Below are positions 50,644-59,805 of a stretch of 64,000 bases of DNA, in pieces. The position numbers and the translations under genes are program-made. The notes below the pieces were generated by a model that was not told the DNA's origin, ran no database searches, and saw only the letters and a list, made by a program, of their open reading frames with translations. Each line of letters begins with the position of its first letter. The first letter of the stretch is position 1. The DNA is from Enterocloster bolteae (GTDB taxonomy: Bacteria > Bacillota > Clostridia > Lachnospirales > Lachnospiraceae), in contig NZ_CP022464.2 of assembly GCF_002234575.2 (NCBI RefSeq), positions 3,596,001-3,660,000 of the forward strand, read 5' to 3'.

Positions 50644-53600
50644 TTTATTTCCTCCTTTCGCAATAGGCAACATTGGTTAGAAGTAGCCGTTTTCTGCAAG
50701 CATCTTACGCCCCCTTCCTTAATGAAAGAAACCCACTTTACATATAACTTCCTTCGAATTTCAGATTCTTCTTGTTGAACACTCATGTCCTTCATAAATG
50801 CCTGACTTAAAGCAAGCACTTTTGAATTTGACGCATCAGGGAAGAACTGCTTCACAATCCTTTCAAGCATAGAGGTTAGTTCACTATCATCCGCAGCGCT
50901 AAGAACACAGTTTTCAACTCTTGTACGGACACCAAGAATATCGGTCACTCTCCGAGCAAGTTTCCTGAAATTCTCATCTTCCCAAATACTAAGCGTACCT
51001 GTCTTGTTATATTCGTCAATCAACTCATCTACAAAATCTGCGTTTGTAGATGAAAGACCAATTTTGTCAAGATTATCCGCAATTTCTTTCAGCGAGAATT
51101 TAAGCTTTTCAGACAGCCTACCTTGAATCAAGAAGTTTACTAATTGTTCTTTCAAGGCATTCTTGTCCATCGCTTGGGTGTCAGCCTCATAACTATATTC
51201 TCGTTCCGATAGATTGCATCTATTTACTTGTACAAGAATAGGCTCTACCCAATCATTTTGATAGACTGCCGCAACACCTCTTTTTAGCTTTGAAAGTTCA
51301 TCAATCTGCTCATCGTTCAAGCCAGCAGAATATCCAACAAGCTCACGATCTCCTTTGTCTGGTAATCGTAGAATAATTTTTGTATTAGTATTGCGGATTA
51401 CAGACATATCAAGAAGACCAGGCGATTGGTCTGCAATCACAAATCCTTCTCCATAGGTTCTCATTTCTGCGATTGAATTTGCAAGCAATTCTACCGATTT
51501 ACCCAATAGGTTTGACCCTTCAGCAGACTGTTCTGTCGAAGTGCGTTTGAGAAGATTATGTGCTTCTTCAAGAACGGTAATGTGTGTGAGAGGGCTATTC
51601 GCTTTTCCTGTTGCCATGCGATGCTCATTAAGTTTCATAACGAGTAAGCCCATAATTAAAGACTTTGTTTCTGTTGAACCAACACGGCTCAAATCAACAA
51701 CAACACTTCTGTCAAATAACTGTTCATCCGTAAGGTCATCGTTGCAGAAAATCATGCCGTTCAATCCCGTTGTCAGCGAACGGACACGAGTTAGAAGTGC
51801 GCCAGAATAATCACCTTTGCTATCAGCTGAATACTTTGATTCTTCAATGACAACTTCAATTTGTTCCAGCAAGTCAGCAAAATTAGGATACTTAGCTCCC
51901 TTAGAGTTCTCCGAAGAAACCAAATCCCATCCAATTGATACATATGCCTTTTCCATGGCTTCTTTTAGGATGGCTGGCATCGCTGCATACATTGGCCAAC
52001 AGACATTAAAAATCTCAACCAATCTGTCCAAGTGTTCCAGAATATGCACATCTGCCGGAAAACGAAATGGATTGAGCTTCAGCAAAGAAGTTTTCTTGGG
52101 GTTTGTACCATAAACGGTAACATCCGCATACTGACCAAACACATTTTTATATTCGCCCTTTGCTGGCTCTACAACAAGAAAATGTGTCCCATAAATGCTG
52201 TGCAATTGGTTAAGCAATTCATATACGGTATTGCTCTTTCCAGAACCTGTTGAACCTGTAACAAAAGTATGCATGGTAAAAGAATCAACATCTAAATTGA
52301 CTTCTGTTGGCATTTCTGTTCCCATACTAAATACTTTTCCAAGGCAAATGGTTCTCATTGATTTTGCTTTACCATAGGAAACAACTTCTTTTCCAAAGTC
52401 AGCGTGTTCAATAACCGGAAAACCGCATACTGATTTTCTTGGTAAGCCCATTTGAATTGCCAACTCATTGCTACTAAGAAGTGAGGAAGGGGTTACCGGT
52501 AGATATTCCGTATTTTCCGTTGAGCGATACGCAAATACAGGATGAATGAAATTGGTAATATAATCTCTAAGAATCGGTAATTTTGCCTCATCCTGTCTTC
52601 CCCAGTAATTTACCGCAGAAGTTTCCAAGCCGGATTTAGAGCCTTTCATAAGCGCCTTGTATGTTCCCGCCGCCATCTCTGCTGTTTCTTGACTGCTTGA
52701 AAGGAAGTATGCCGCACACTCCCACATACCAAGACTTTCACATTCATCAATTCGTTTCAATTGCAAGTCAATTCGCTCAAGAGTGTTCAACAAGGTTTTG
52801 TTTTGCATAGTCAGCTGCATATTATCAGAGGTTCCAGATGTAATTCCTCTCGTATGCGTCTCGTTTTCACTTTGGCTCTCATTATTGCCAAAAGCCACGC
52901 CCTTTGTTTCAGATTCATTCTTTGTATCTGTTTCCGAGGTAGATGTCCCTTTTGATTTAGTTGATGGATTAAATGCACTCAAGCCAATTTGTCCCGCCAT
53001 AATTGCACCAGCAGCAACAACGCTCGCTCCACCTGTTAATGGCGCAGTTACAACACCTAATGCACCAAGCGCTATGGCTCCGCCTGTTTTTATCAACACG
53101 CCCGCTGTATCCATCTTTGATGTTGATTCATTAGTAGAAGTCCCCTTTGAGATACTACTACCCACGGTCGATGATATATTTTTAGAATATGAAGTTCCTG
53201 TGGTTGTCCCATGGGATAGGGCATCTGATATGCTCAAGGCAGAATTTGTCCCATAAGACATCTGCATATTTGCAAATGGTGACAACTGCGTATATATCGC
53301 CTCATAAGCCCGTCTAATTTCATCAAGTTGCTCAGCAGGGTTGCTCTTTGCCAAAATAATTGCCGTATATACTTGTCCCTGCATTGCGAGAGCCAATTTC
53401 TCCAAACCCTGTATGAAAGTTTCATTGTTTTTGAAATCATCATCTTTATTGTTTGCAACACAAGATACAGCCGCAATATTCTGTGAAGGAATATCACGCA
53501 AAAAAGATTCTGCTTCGGGGTCTAAAAGATCCATTGACTTCACACCAGGGAATTGACCACTAAGTGCATTTTTCAGAGTGTCCTTTAACGATTTTGTAGT

Positions 53601-54008
53601 TCGTTTATCATCCAGTGAACGAACACCCATGTAAAAATCCGTTTTTTGCCCATTACTATCGGCAAGAATAAAAATGCTACAATTTAGATTTTGCACAGCA
53701 TTGAAAACAGATGCAAATTTGTAAGTAGAATATTCATCTTTTTGGTAAACCATTTCAGTAATTTTGAAAAGACGAATATCGCTTATCTGTTTAAGGCCGT
53801 CACTTAAAGGAACAATCTCAAGGTCAGTCAGCTTGTGTAAGTATTTTTTGAGAATAATGTCATCAACCAGCTTGCTTGATTCTGTAAGTTGATTCTGAAG
53901 TGTTTCAAAAGAAGGGACATTACTCTTAGGCTTATCAATGATAACTGCTTCTTGAGATTGTTCAACAAGAGTTGCCTCTCGTCTACCAAGAACAACAGTA
54001 TCACTCAT
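50640..54008 (-). CDS. HerA/DUF87-type ATPase with Ser/Thr-rich flanks and membrane hairpin
   Basis: 1122 residues. The N-terminal 250 residues are of unknown fold. A Ser/Thr/Gly-rich stretch (about 256-298), a Gly/Ala-rich hydrophobic hairpin (about 303-345) and a second Ser/Thr/Glu-rich stretch (350-395) follow. The C-terminal half is a HerA/VirB4/TraG-like motor with Walker A GSTGSGKS (585-592), Walker B ITVLEEAHN (810-818) and the HerA segment ADQSPGLLD. Such hexameric motors pump DNA or protein. The membrane hairpin suggests it is anchored. It overlaps both neighbours by 4 bp, so it is made in fixed ratio with the nuclease. Function in delivery or in DNA sensing is inferred. Confidence 0.8.
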   Translation of the reverse strand: MSDTVVLGRREATLVEQSQEAVIIDKPKSNVPSFETLQNQLTESSKLVDDIILKKYLHKLTDLEIVPLSDGLKQISDIRLFKITEMVYQKDEYSTYKFASVFNAVQNLNCSIFILADSNGQKTDFYMGVRSLDDKRTTKSLKDTLKNALSGQFPGVKSMDLLDPEAESFLRDIPSQNIAAVSCVANNKDDDFKNNETFIQGLEKLALAMQGQVYTAIILAKSNPAEQLDEIRRAYEAIYTQLSPFANMQMSYGTNSALSISDALSHGTTTGTSYSKNISSTVGSSISKGTSTNESTSKMDTAGVLIKTGGAIALGALGVVTAPLTGGASVVAAGAIMAGQIGLSAFNPSTKSKGTSTSETDTKNESETKGVAFGNNESQSENETHTRGITSGTSDNMQLTMQNKTLLNTLERIDLQLKRIDECESLGMWECAAYFLSSSQETAEMAAGTYKALMKGSKSGLETSAVNYWGRQDEAKLPILRDYITNFIHPVFAYRSTENTEYLPVTPSSLLSSNELAIQMGLPRKSVCGFPVIEHADFGKEVVSYGKAKSMRTICLGKVFSMGTEMPTEVNLDVDSFTMHTFVTGSTGSGKSNTVYELLNQLHSIYGTHFLVVEPAKGEYKNVFGQYADVTVYGTNPKKTSLLKLNPFRFPADVHILEHLDRLVEIFNVCWPMYAAMPAILKEAMEKAYVSIGWDLVSSENSKGAKYPNFADLLEQIEVVIEESKYSADSKGDYSGALLTRVRSLTTGLNGMIFCNDDLTDEQLFDRSVVVDLSRVGSTETKSLIMGLLVMKLNEHRMATGKANSPLTHITVLEEAHNLLKRTSTEQSAEGSNLLGKSVELLANSIAEMRTYGEGFVIADQSPGLLDMSVIRNTNTKIILRLPDKGDRELVGYSAGLNDEQIDELSKLKRGVAAVYQNDWVEPILVQVNRCNLSEREYSYEADTQAMDKNALKEQLVNFLIQGRLSEKLKFSLKEIADNLDKIGLSSTNADFVDELIDEYNKTGTLSIWEDENFRKLARRVTDILGVRTRVENCVLSAADDSELTSMLERIVKQFFPDASNSKVLALSQAFMKDMSVQQEESEIRRKLYVKWVSFIKEGGVRCLQKTATSNQCCLLRKEEIK

Positions 54009-54571
54009 CCTCTTTTACCTCCGTTTACGGTAACCGTAACTGCTGCACCGCCTACCAACGCACCAACAGCTACACCACCAACAACAGTAACTCCTGCTAC
54101 CGAAGCAACAACGCCGCCTACAACTGCACCTGCAACTGCACCTGCGGCAATTTTAGCCCCACGGTAATCGCCATTTTGCAGATCACGATACTTTTGCTCT
54201 TGATAGCTATTCCCACTTGTGCGATGTTCTGAGTTGTATTCAGTATGGTGAGACGAAGTGCTACCAGACTTGTGAACCGGTCTTAAATATCTAACCACAT
54301 CTTTTAGATGGTCAATTCGTTCATGCGAAAAATTACCGACAACCTGAACCATGAGTTTATCCATATACTCATCATTCCATTCCTGTTCATCGGATATGAA
54401 CGCTCTCCCATCGTGAGCATCATACAAACCTGTCATAGAAGATGCCGCTTTCACCATGTTGTTAAAATCAGTAAATGTAGGGTCAACCAGCAGGCTATCC
54501 TTCATCATTATGCGAACTCGACGAACATTGTCATCTTTAACTGCTTCATAAAAAGCATTTGTCAAAGCCAT
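54005..54571 (-). CDS. 188-residue protein with C-terminal glycine zipper
   Basis: Read from ATG at 54571 (AAGGAGG 8-9 nt upstream); an ATG 8 codons earlier overlaps the dynamin gene end. Residues 1-90 are a helical hydrophilic domain (NAFYEAVKDDNVRRVRIMMK). Residues 95-130 are His/Ser/Tyr-rich. About 136-182 is a Gly/Ala/Val run with GxxxG spacing (GAVAGAVVGGVVASVAG), as in membrane-inserting glycine-zipper proteins. I do not recognise a named family. Lying between the dynamin and ATPase genes, it could be the membrane element on which they act. Inference only. Confidence 0.7.
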   Translation of the reverse strand: MALTNAFYEAVKDDNVRRVRIMMKDSLLVDPTFTDFNNMVKAASSMTGLYDAHDGRAFISDEQEWNDEYMDKLMVQVVGNFSHERIDHLKDVVRYLRPVHKSGSTSSHHTEYNSEHRTSGNSYQEQKYRDLQNGDYRGAKIAAGAVAGAVVGGVVASVAGVTVVGGVAVGALVGGAAVTVTVNGGKRG

Positions 54572-54584
54572 AATATTTTCCTCC

Positions 54585-56876
54585 TTATATTTCAAGAATT
54601 GATGCTACACGAGCTTTGATTTCTTCAAGCCACGCTAATCTGCGTTCTGTTTCTTTGACACGTTCCGCAGCTTTTTCTTGGTCTGTAGCATAGCTTTCCA
54701 GTTCGGAAAGTTTTTTCTTCAAAATAACATCAAGTCTCTGGAACTCTTTGTTGAATGCACTCGCTATGTGATTGGATTGCTTCAATGCGTGTTTCCTTGC
54801 AAGTTCTCCATTATCAAAGACAACCTCATTGATTGGTGTCAGAAATTCCTGTGCCAGTGCATCAGCCGCTACATACTTTACAGTTTTATACTTTGTTCTG
54901 TAATAGCCTTTCTCTTGGAACCAAGTCCACGGCTTGTACCATTTCTTTTCGGTGTTCTCAACATATTCCTCGCCATCTTCAACCTTTTTGGATTGAACAA
55001 GTTTTTTTACCGAGAAATCGTCGGCGGACACAACGCTTCCACCCATCAGTTTAAGCGGGTCGATAGAAATGCCTGCAAGTGTGCTTGGGTCAATTTCTTC
55101 CGTAAGAGAAGCAAGTTTCTTCTTGTATTCAGCCAACAATGCATTACTGGTTTTCAGCAGACTTTCTCGGATAAGCTCGTCAAGTTCAGACTGGAAATCA
55201 GGTTCAAGTTTTTTTGCAAAGCGGCTAAGGCGCTCTACTTCGTCGGATACCTCATCAATATCAAGCTCCTCGCCACGGAGGTCATCAATCTTTTTACGGA
55301 TTTTTGCCTGACACTTCTGGATAATCGCTTCGATAGCATCTCTAGCACTGTCATTAACCCTTACGACAGCATCATCGACAGCATCCTTGAATTTCTGTGC
55401 CGACTTTGCATCATCCACTTTTTTACGAATGGTTTCAATTTGTTTTGCTATTCGTTCGCCATCTTTACGATTTCTTGCCAGTTCTTGCTTTGTTTTTTCA
55501 AAGCAACCGACCTCATCCAGCTTATGCATAAATGTATCTACAATGTTCTTAACTTTTGCAGTCTTTGCGTACTTCTGAACATACTGTCGAATTGCCGCTT
55601 CGATAGACACTACGCCGGTATGAATAAGCGCTTCAGCTTCTGCATCACTCTTTTCAGCTGCTTGCGCAAGTTGCTTATTTATAGTTCCACGAATGCTAGC
55701 TGGAAGTGATGCGTATGTTTCAAAATGCAGAGAAGCATTTCTGTTCAATTTCCGGACTTTCATCTCGGTTTCATCAATCGTGTCTTCATCCATTTCAATG
55801 CCACTCTGTTGTAACCGGATATTCAATGCCGGCAACGCAGCCGCAGGGAACAGGTTCGGATTAGAAATACCATGATTTCTAAGATATGCACGGATACGCT
55901 CAAGTGTCTGTTCCGTATCACCATCTTCTCTTCGACGGTCATCCATTTTATTAACCACAAAGATAAATCTATCTTTGCTTTGCTTACCACCAACCTTCAT
56001 GCTGTCAGCGACTCTCTGCAAAAGAGCATTATCATCATCCGAGCCAAATGTACCTTCCATGATGTAAAGCACCAACGATTTGGACGATTTATTAAGAAAT
56101 TCGCTTTGCACTTTTTTGTGTTCTGGGTCTCTAGAGTTATTTGGACCTGGAGTGTCAATCAAAACCAAAGATACATCCTCGGCTGAAACAAACGGAATGT
56201 CACCTGCAGCCTTGATAACAGAAACGGTTTCATCGCCATTCAGTCTGTCCATCGTTTCATAGGTGAGGTTTTCATGCGTTTCTACAAGCATATTATCCTT
56301 ATTATAAACTTCAGCCTGCCAGAAACTTGTACCTTCGGTGTCTTTAATGCGGGTAATAATCGCAGTGCAAGCTTCCTGCTTTGATGGCATCAGCTTTGTA
56401 CCGAGCATCGAATTTATAAGTGTGGATTTGCCAGCACTCATAGTAGCAACAACACACACCTCAAAATCTTTGCTTCTTGCGTGCTTAAAAGCACTCAATA
56501 TTTCCACATCTCGCAGTTCATCAAACGGGCCTTCTTGAATTGCTTTGAAAACATCGTCGATAAGTGCTTCTTTATCTGATGTTTCTTTTGCCGGAATTCT
56601 ATCCAATTTTGCAGTTAATTCCCCACGCTCATAGGCTTGGGTAAATACTTCCGTCAAATCTTCAAAGTCAAGCAAAGTTCCATGGAATGTAATATCAAAA
56701 TCCTTATCGTTGTATTCGTCAACAAGAATCCGAGGTAAATCTTCAATCCATTCCTGCAATCTTGTTCCCGGAACAATTCTTTCGCCAATTTTGCTGTTTT
56801 GAGCAAGCTTCTTGCCATCAACTGTTATTTCAGTTTCAAGGTTGTATGGGTTATACTTGATGAATACTTTTTTCAT
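54585..56876 (-). CDS. dynamin-like large GTPase, long copy
   Basis: 763 residues. An N-terminal domain of about 100 residues begins like a ubiquitin-fold or beta-grasp segment. The GTPase domain has P-loop ATMSAGKST (144-152), switch DTPGPNNS and NKMDDRRRED. The rest is long helices with several charged coiled-coil stretches (about 410-560 and 690-763) and basic/aromatic KKWYKPWTWFQEKGYYRTKY near 655-675, which could touch lipid. Bacterial dynamins tubulate or fuse membranes, often as adjacent pairs. Its partner gene overlaps by 4 bp. The P-loop has Ala where the usual first Gly stands, the same in both copies. Confidence 0.85.
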   Translation of the reverse strand: MKKVFIKYNPYNLETEITVDGKKLAQNSKIGERIVPGTRLQEWIEDLPRILVDEYNDKDFDITFHGTLLDFEDLTEVFTQAYERGELTAKLDRIPAKETSDKEALIDDVFKAIQEGPFDELRDVEILSAFKHARSKDFEVCVVATMSAGKSTLINSMLGTKLMPSKQEACTAIITRIKDTEGTSFWQAEVYNKDNMLVETHENLTYETMDRLNGDETVSVIKAAGDIPFVSAEDVSLVLIDTPGPNNSRDPEHKKVQSEFLNKSSKSLVLYIMEGTFGSDDDNALLQRVADSMKVGGKQSKDRFIFVVNKMDDRRREDGDTEQTLERIRAYLRNHGISNPNLFPAAALPALNIRLQQSGIEMDEDTIDETEMKVRKLNRNASLHFETYASLPASIRGTINKQLAQAAEKSDAEAEALIHTGVVSIEAAIRQYVQKYAKTAKVKNIVDTFMHKLDEVGCFEKTKQELARNRKDGERIAKQIETIRKKVDDAKSAQKFKDAVDDAVVRVNDSARDAIEAIIQKCQAKIRKKIDDLRGEELDIDEVSDEVERLSRFAKKLEPDFQSELDELIRESLLKTSNALLAEYKKKLASLTEEIDPSTLAGISIDPLKLMGGSVVSADDFSVKKLVQSKKVEDGEEYVENTEKKWYKPWTWFQEKGYYRTKYKTVKYVAADALAQEFLTPINEVVFDNGELARKHALKQSNHIASAFNKEFQRLDVILKKKLSELESYATDQEKAAERVKETERRLAWLEEIKARVASILEI

Positions 56877-58285
56877 ACAGTACCTCCATATATTATTTTT
56901 TCCAAACCATACAGTCCGGATTTCTTACATAGTTTAATCTCAGTAGTATCACTATCATTTTCATTTGAATTATCATAGTAAACAGAAAGGTCAAATTGTT
57001 GCTTGCTAAACTTCTTGGATAATAAATCGTACTCATCTTGCTCATCTTCCGTAAACGGTTGATGAGTAAGTTTTAGCTTCAATAAATAGCCGAAATATGC
57101 GGATATTGGACATATAACCGGAGCTGTGAAGCCAAGTTTTGTAAGGTCATTTCGTAACGCCTTCATGCTCTCAGAGATATTGTCAGATTCGCTACGGTAG
57201 TCATCTAGTTTGTTTAGGATAAAAACAACTTTATTCTGATCAACATTTTCAGAAACCCATTTTAAGTGTCTTATCTCTGCATCTGTTCCTAAATTTGTTG
57301 GACTGATGACATACAAAAGTCTGTCATAGCTTTGTTTCTTAATAACTTGTCGTGCAATTTTGCTGTGGTTCTTATACAATGCTGCATTTACTCCAGGCGT
57401 ATCTATAATGCACCATGAATTGTTTATAGCTTCTGTTCCTGTAAAATATGCTGCAATCGCTATTGAACCTTGCCACGAAAAATCATTTAATTTCTCTTGC
57501 GTTGCACACAAACTCAATTCCGGAGTAGCCAAAGAAATACAGTTATCCTCAAATGCTTTATTCGATATGTAACACACATTTCCAGTGCATACTTCTTGAG
57601 ATGTCCTAGCAACAGATTTGCCAACCAATGCGTTAATTAGCGTGGATTTACCAGCACTCATATTTGCTGTCACAACAAGTTTCTTAACCGATTTTTTAGA
57701 AAACAATAAATTCTCATGATATTGCTTTATTAGGTTATCTGCAAATGGAAATAGTTCTGCACCGTTTTGGTTGTCTAACAATACATTTAAGAAATCATCT
57801 ATGGATGTTTTTGCTCCATTCCCCAAGCATTCTTTTATCAATGATGACGCTTTTGCAATCAATCCATCATCCAGCAAAATCAACGCCAAATCAGCTAACA
57901 GCCAAAATCGAGTTTTTCTTTTCCATGGAAGCGAAACATTTCCAGATACTGCATGAATAACTTCTTTTTTATCAACCAAACCGTCATGTATGAAGTTCTC
58001 TTTACCTTCACACAGAAAATCCGAGTATTGTTGCAGTCTTTGCTCTAGGTACATTTTGAATTCAGTTAAACTTATAGATGTACCAAGCACCACTATTTGC
58101 TCTCCGTCTTTTTCCCCGGAGTTAGTATTTCCATCCATGACATTATTTTTTAACGAATCAGCGATGTACCTACTTACTAGCGATAGTGCTGTGTAATATT
58201 GTACTCTTTTCTTACTTTTTGCATTGCTTAATGGATGTCCACTAAAATCAATGGCTTCAGAAAAATAGAGTGTGGTTTCTATCAT
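56873..58285 (-). CDS. dynamin-like GTPase, short copy
   Basis: 470 residues from ATG at 58285 (GAGGGG about 11 nt upstream); a TTG 13 codons earlier has no site. The first 190 residues are helical and unlike the long copy. The GTPase domain has P-loop ANMSAGKST (207-215), IDTPGVNAAL and LNKLDDYRSES. The protein ends shortly after the G domain, so it lacks the long stalk seen in the neighbour. Two unequal dynamins encoded side by side are typical of bacterial dynamin pairs, including the LeoABC type. Target membrane unknown. Confidence 0.85.
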   Translation of the reverse strand: MIETTLYFSEAIDFSGHPLSNAKSKKRVQYYTALSLVSRYIADSLKNNVMDGNTNSGEKDGEQIVVLGTSISLTEFKMYLEQRLQQYSDFLCEGKENFIHDGLVDKKEVIHAVSGNVSLPWKRKTRFWLLADLALILLDDGLIAKASSLIKECLGNGAKTSIDDFLNVLLDNQNGAELFPFADNLIKQYHENLLFSKKSVKKLVVTANMSAGKSTLINALVGKSVARTSQEVCTGNVCYISNKAFEDNCISLATPELSLCATQEKLNDFSWQGSIAIAAYFTGTEAINNSWCIIDTPGVNAALYKNHSKIARQVIKKQSYDRLLYVISPTNLGTDAEIRHLKWVSENVDQNKVVFILNKLDDYRSESDNISESMKALRNDLTKLGFTAPVICPISAYFGYLLKLKLTHQPFTEDEQDEYDLLSKKFSKQQFDLSVYYDNSNENDSDTTEIKLCKKSGLYGLEKIIYGGTV

Positions 58286-58330
58286 TGTCGGCGGCCCCTC
58301 TTTATCTTCTTTGTACAAAATCAATCTTGT

Positions 58331-59281
58331 TTAAAGCAGTGTAATATTATCACCTTGGCTCTTTAGCCACATATCAATTCCTTTTCCAAATACCTCTGCA
58401 CTCAATATATAACTGCCATTATCATCCGACAAAATTTGTGCAGTTGGCAATCTATCAAGCACAGCATCCACATCTATGCCTGAATATTGAAATTTGACTT
58501 TTTGAAGCTTTCCGCCGTACATAAACTGAATTCGCTTACGAAATTCGCCTTCTTCAAAGCGGCTACTATACGGAATATGAAACTTCTCATCTAACAGCTT
58601 CATGCCTTTTATTCGATCTATGCGGTAGATAGTAGGGAAGGAATCGTTAAGGACATCAAAATCTTTCTTAACATTCTCATCATCAATAAACGCCGTCAAA
58701 TAAAAGTAATACTCGGAGAACATGATTGCCACCGGAAGAAGCTTTCGCTTTACTACTGCTTTGTCTTTTGTTCTCAGATAATCTACCTCAATACATTGAC
58801 AATGCCGAATTGCTTGCCCTATGTCCCACATAGTATCTAAAAATTCTGTCTTGTGCCGTGGCTCTACATAATGAAACTCCTCATTGCTTATCAAATCAGT
58901 TACCAGCTTTTGATTTGTTTCAGGTACACAGCAAGAAATCAATTTATCAAGTAGTTGAACCATTTCTTTTTTCGTAAATGCTCGGCTATCTAAAAGTATC
59001 TTGGACAACGCAAGAACTTCGCTATTCGTAAATTTCATCTTATAAATTTGTTCTAAACGATAGCCTTTTTCTCCTCGGTCATAAACCACTGAGTTGATAC
59101 ATCCGACCTTTTCGCCGTCTTCTTCTAGGTAATTACGAATATCATCAATATCTCGTTGAATGCTACGCTCGTTCACACCATAATTAACACTCTCTGCGCT
59201 TTTGTCGATAACATGACCGTTAAGAAGTTTTGTGTATATGCCAAGAACTCTTTCGATTTTATCTCTCTTGAAATTTTCCAT
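58331..59281 (-). CDS. WYL-domain transcriptional regulator
   Basis: 316 residues from ATG at 59281 (GGAGG 5 nt upstream). A DeoR-type winged helix (about 5-65: SVNYGVNERSIQRDIDDIR) is followed by a WYL domain (about 135-225, with SEYYFYLTAF and PTIYRIDRIKG) and a C-terminal WCX-like part. WYL regulators of this plan control many anti-phage and other defence loci and may sense nucleotides or nucleic acid. It is first gene of the unit, 45 bp before the short dynamin, and probably represses it. Confidence 0.9.
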   Translation of the reverse strand: MENFKRDKIERVLGIYTKLLNGHVIDKSAESVNYGVNERSIQRDIDDIRNYLEEDGEKVGCINSVVYDRGEKGYRLEQIYKMKFTNSEVLALSKILLDSRAFTKKEMVQLLDKLISCCVPETNQKLVTDLISNEEFHYVEPRHKTEFLDTMWDIGQAIRHCQCIEVDYLRTKDKAVVKRKLLPVAIMFSEYYFYLTAFIDDENVKKDFDVLNDSFPTIYRIDRIKGMKLLDEKFHIPYSSRFEEGEFRKRIQFMYGGKLQKVKFQYSGIDVDAVLDRLPTAQILSDDNGSYILSAEVFGKGIDMWLKSQGDNITLL

Positions 59282-59303
59282 AGACACCTCCGTCCTATAA
59301 AAC

Positions 59304-59338
59304 ATTATACATTTTCAGTATGACAGATAGTGTCTATC
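59304..59338 (-). promoter_or_regulatory. promoter and operator-like repeat before WYL gene
   Basis: Minus-strand TATAAT (59309-59304) about 22 bp before the start codon. A palindrome GATAG-TGT-CTATC (59326-59338) covers the -35 zone, where no consensus hexamer is seen. It is a likely binding site for the WYL protein. Confidence 0.55.
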
Positions 59339-59342
59339 TCAT

Positions 59343-59552
59343 TCATTTTTCCATCTTGTTTCTCCAATTTTTATACTCTCCAGTTGTCACTCGACCATCA
59401 GTTGGTTTCATCGCATCTTTTGGTATTGCCCAATCCCGACCAAATTTTACGGCTCCGGGTATTTTTCCGTTTGAACAAAGAGTTTGAATCCATCTTGGTG
59501 TCATCCCCCACTGTTCAGCTATATTTTTTATTGTGGTATACCCCTCAATCAC
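59343..59552 (-). CDS. small MerR/excisionase-type helix-turn-helix protein
   Basis: 69 residues if started at GTG 59552, which has GGAGG with 7-nt spacing; an upstream ATG reads through a hairpin and is rejected. YTTIKNIAEQWGMTPRWIQT is an HTH_17-like reading head, and IPGAVKFGRDWAIPKDA the wing. Such proteins are common as excisionase-like or regulatory factors in clostridial mobile elements. It is just upstream of the WYL regulator gene. Confidence 0.7.
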   Translation of the reverse strand: MIEGYTTIKNIAEQWGMTPRWIQTLCSNGKIPGAVKFGRDWAIPKDAMKPTDGRVTTGEYKNWRNKMEK

Positions 59553-59570
59553 ACTCTCACCTCCAAAAAG

Positions 59571-59599
59571 AAAAAGAGCACTGCCACAATAGGCAATGC
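59571..59599 (-). promoter_or_regulatory. leader hairpin with U-tract (attenuator-like)
   Basis: Minus transcript GCATTGCC-TATTGT-GGCAGTGC followed by TCTTTTTCTTTTT, ending just before the GGAGG of the small HTH gene. A terminator-like structure inside the leader suggests attenuation of entry into the island. Confidence 0.6.
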
Positions 59600-59680
59600 T
59601 ATCAACGTGCAACTGGCTACCATTTCACAGGCCTTTTAGCTTTGCGTCATAGACTTTCAACTACTTTGCTACCTGAATAT

Positions 59681-59709
59681 ATCATATTCCTCTAAACGCA
59701 TTTTGTCAA
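59681..59709 (-). promoter_or_regulatory. promoter of small HTH gene
   Basis: TTGACA (59709-59704), 17-nt spacer, TATGAT (59686-59681). The transcript would carry a leader of about 120 nt including the hairpin at 59571-59599. Confidence 0.8.
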
Positions 59710-59751
59710 TTCGTTTTTCGTCATTTTACCCTAATTTACAACAAAAGATAA

Positions 59752-59793
59752 CAAGACTTGTGCAATATGCTTTGTTCTATCGCACAAGTCTTG
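59752..59793 (-). terminator. terminator after tnpV-like gene
   Basis: CAAGACTTGTGC (59752-59763) and GCACAAGTCTTG (59782-59793), perfect 12-bp arms; the minus transcript continues TTATCTTTTGTTG. It lies 13 bp past the TnpV-like stop. Confidence 0.75.
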
Positions 59794-59805
59794 CTTTCAG
59801 CCATT

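Noticed and set aside
54678..55709. 343-codon plus-strand open frame opposite the long dynamin gene
   Set aside because: Cys/Phe/Leu-rich translation typical of antisense reading; the minus strand encodes a clear GTPase.
49478..59281. Known defence types such as BREX, CBASS, Thoeris, HerA-Sir2 or HerA-NurA
   Set aside because: No methylase, cyclase, TIR, SIR2 or NurA domain is present; the HerA-like motor is partnered by dynamins and a WHH nuclease instead.
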